From Planctomycetaceae bacterium (GTDB lineage Bacteria; Planctomycetota; Planctomycetia; Planctomycetales; Planctomycetaceae): a DNA stretch of 16,385 bases. Below the pieces are notes generated by a model. That model had not been told where the DNA came from. It ran no database searches and saw nothing but the letters and a program-made list of their open reading frames with translations. The translations under genes and the position numbers were made by a program. The stretch spans positions 12,547 to 28,931 of the forward strand of contig DOCI01000355.1 of NCBI GenBank assembly GCA_003503535.1, in the 5' to 3' direction. This document shows, one piece after another, positions 15,955 through 16,385 of the stretch (its first letter is position 1; each line of letters begins with the position of its first letter).

Positions 15955-16385
15955 GTGTTCAGACTTTTCTTCCTGACTATTGCCTTAACGATCTCACTCC
16001 CAATTCATTCCGTTCGCAGTGAAGATTATCTCTTTCAACTTCAAACCGATGCCGTTGAAGCTGGAAAATCTCCGGTCGGGCATTGGGGATGGGAACAGGA
16101 CAATTACATGAAGTGGGGAACTCACTCGAATCGATTGATTCCCGTTTACACTTTTGGAACAGGCAAAGCAGGAGATGGCATCGATCTGACGGATTATCAA
16201 AATGAAAACAGTCCCTATCGGAATACGGCATCTGTCCGACAAATCTTCCATCGTGTTCCCCCAGGAACGGTTAACAACGAGGCCGAGTATTTCGATCAGA
16301 CAAATATCTATGATATACAACTGGCAGCTTTAAGAGATGGCAAAAAGCATATCATACTGGTCGTATTCGATGGCATGGACTGGCA
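15955..16385 (+). CDS. Alkaline phosphatase superfamily protein, N-terminal part
   Basis: A reading frame runs to the right edge, so only the first 143 residues are visible. It has no ATG before the mature part; the likely start is the GTG at 15955, preceded by GAAAGA, giving the signal peptide MFRLFFLTIALTISLPIHSVRSE. The ATG at 15941 is in another frame that stops quickly. Near the edge, HIILVVFDGMDW matches the first metal-binding strand of the alkaline phosphatase fold, where the Asp of DGM is a zinc ligand. Earlier stretches (GHWGWEQDNYMKWGTHSNRLIPVYTFG and ENSPYRNTASVRQ) are compatible with the family as found in planctomycetes. It begins 48 nt after the EEP-fold gene and probably shares its transcript. 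The nucleophile and other metal ligands lie beyond the window, so the fold is likely but activity cannot be judged. Confidence 0.78.
   Translation, partial: MFRLFFLTIALTISLPIHSVRSEDYLFQLQTDAVEAGKSPVGHWGWEQDNYMKWGTHSNRLIPVYTFGTGKAGDGIDLTDYQNENSPYRNTASVRQIFHRVPPGTVNNEAEYFDQTNIYDIQLAALRDGKKHIILVVFDGMDW

Noticed and set aside
1..16385. Transposase, integrase, tRNA or CRISPR array
   Set aside because: None was recognised on reading both strands. Gene order and codon style look uniform, with no sign of a recent insertion.

Overview
The window looks like a chromosomal segment of a planctomycete of moderate GC content. The main reasons are a DUF1559 protein with a prepilin-type leader (a family greatly expanded in Planctomycetes), a Tat-exported Gfo/Idh/MocA oxidoreductase, a Cys-rich secreted protein, EF-hands fused to an envelope protein, and several exported phosphoesterases. 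This assignment is inference from gene content; no rRNA or other marker gene is present. The genus cannot be fixed from the sequence.

Left part (1-5257, minus strand): a three-gene tripartite efflux operon read right to left. It encodes a long TolC-like outer-membrane lipoprotein, a HlyD/MacA-type periplasmic adaptor ending in two EF-hand loops, and a MacB/LolD-type ABC ATPase that runs off the left edge. The permease is presumably beyond that edge. The TolC and adaptor frames overlap by almost 300 nt. Next upstream, on the same strand, is a Tat-exported Gfo/Idh/MocA oxidoreductase (5563-6774).

Middle part (6775-10412): a dyad-rich intergenic region leads into a plus-strand secreted beta-barrel candidate with a Cys/Asp-rich segment in which cysteines recur every five residues. 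A perfect inverted-repeat terminator separates it from the convergent DUF1559 pseudopilin-like gene. Then come about 840 nt without a convincing gene, holding several hairpins, one with two mutually exclusive pairings, and one consensus DnaA box.

Right part (10413-16385): an MFS transporter with its own terminator; a PhoD-type phosphatase with an N-terminal lectin-like extension; a small minus-strand protein that looks like an isolated histidine-kinase phosphoacceptor helix pair; and a two-gene plus-strand unit encoding an exported endonuclease/exonuclease/phosphatase-fold enzyme and an alkaline-phosphatase-superfamily protein cut by the right edge. Three different phosphoesterase folds within about 4.3 kb suggest a locus for scavenging phosphate from organic phosphoesters, but no canonical Pho box was recognised.

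No tRNA, rRNA, CRISPR array, insertion sequence or integrase was recognised. The items that depart most from known layouts are the EF-hand efflux adaptor, the long TolC/adaptor overlap, the pentad-Cys barrel protein, the orphan phosphoacceptor domain and the hairpin cluster at 9986-10078.
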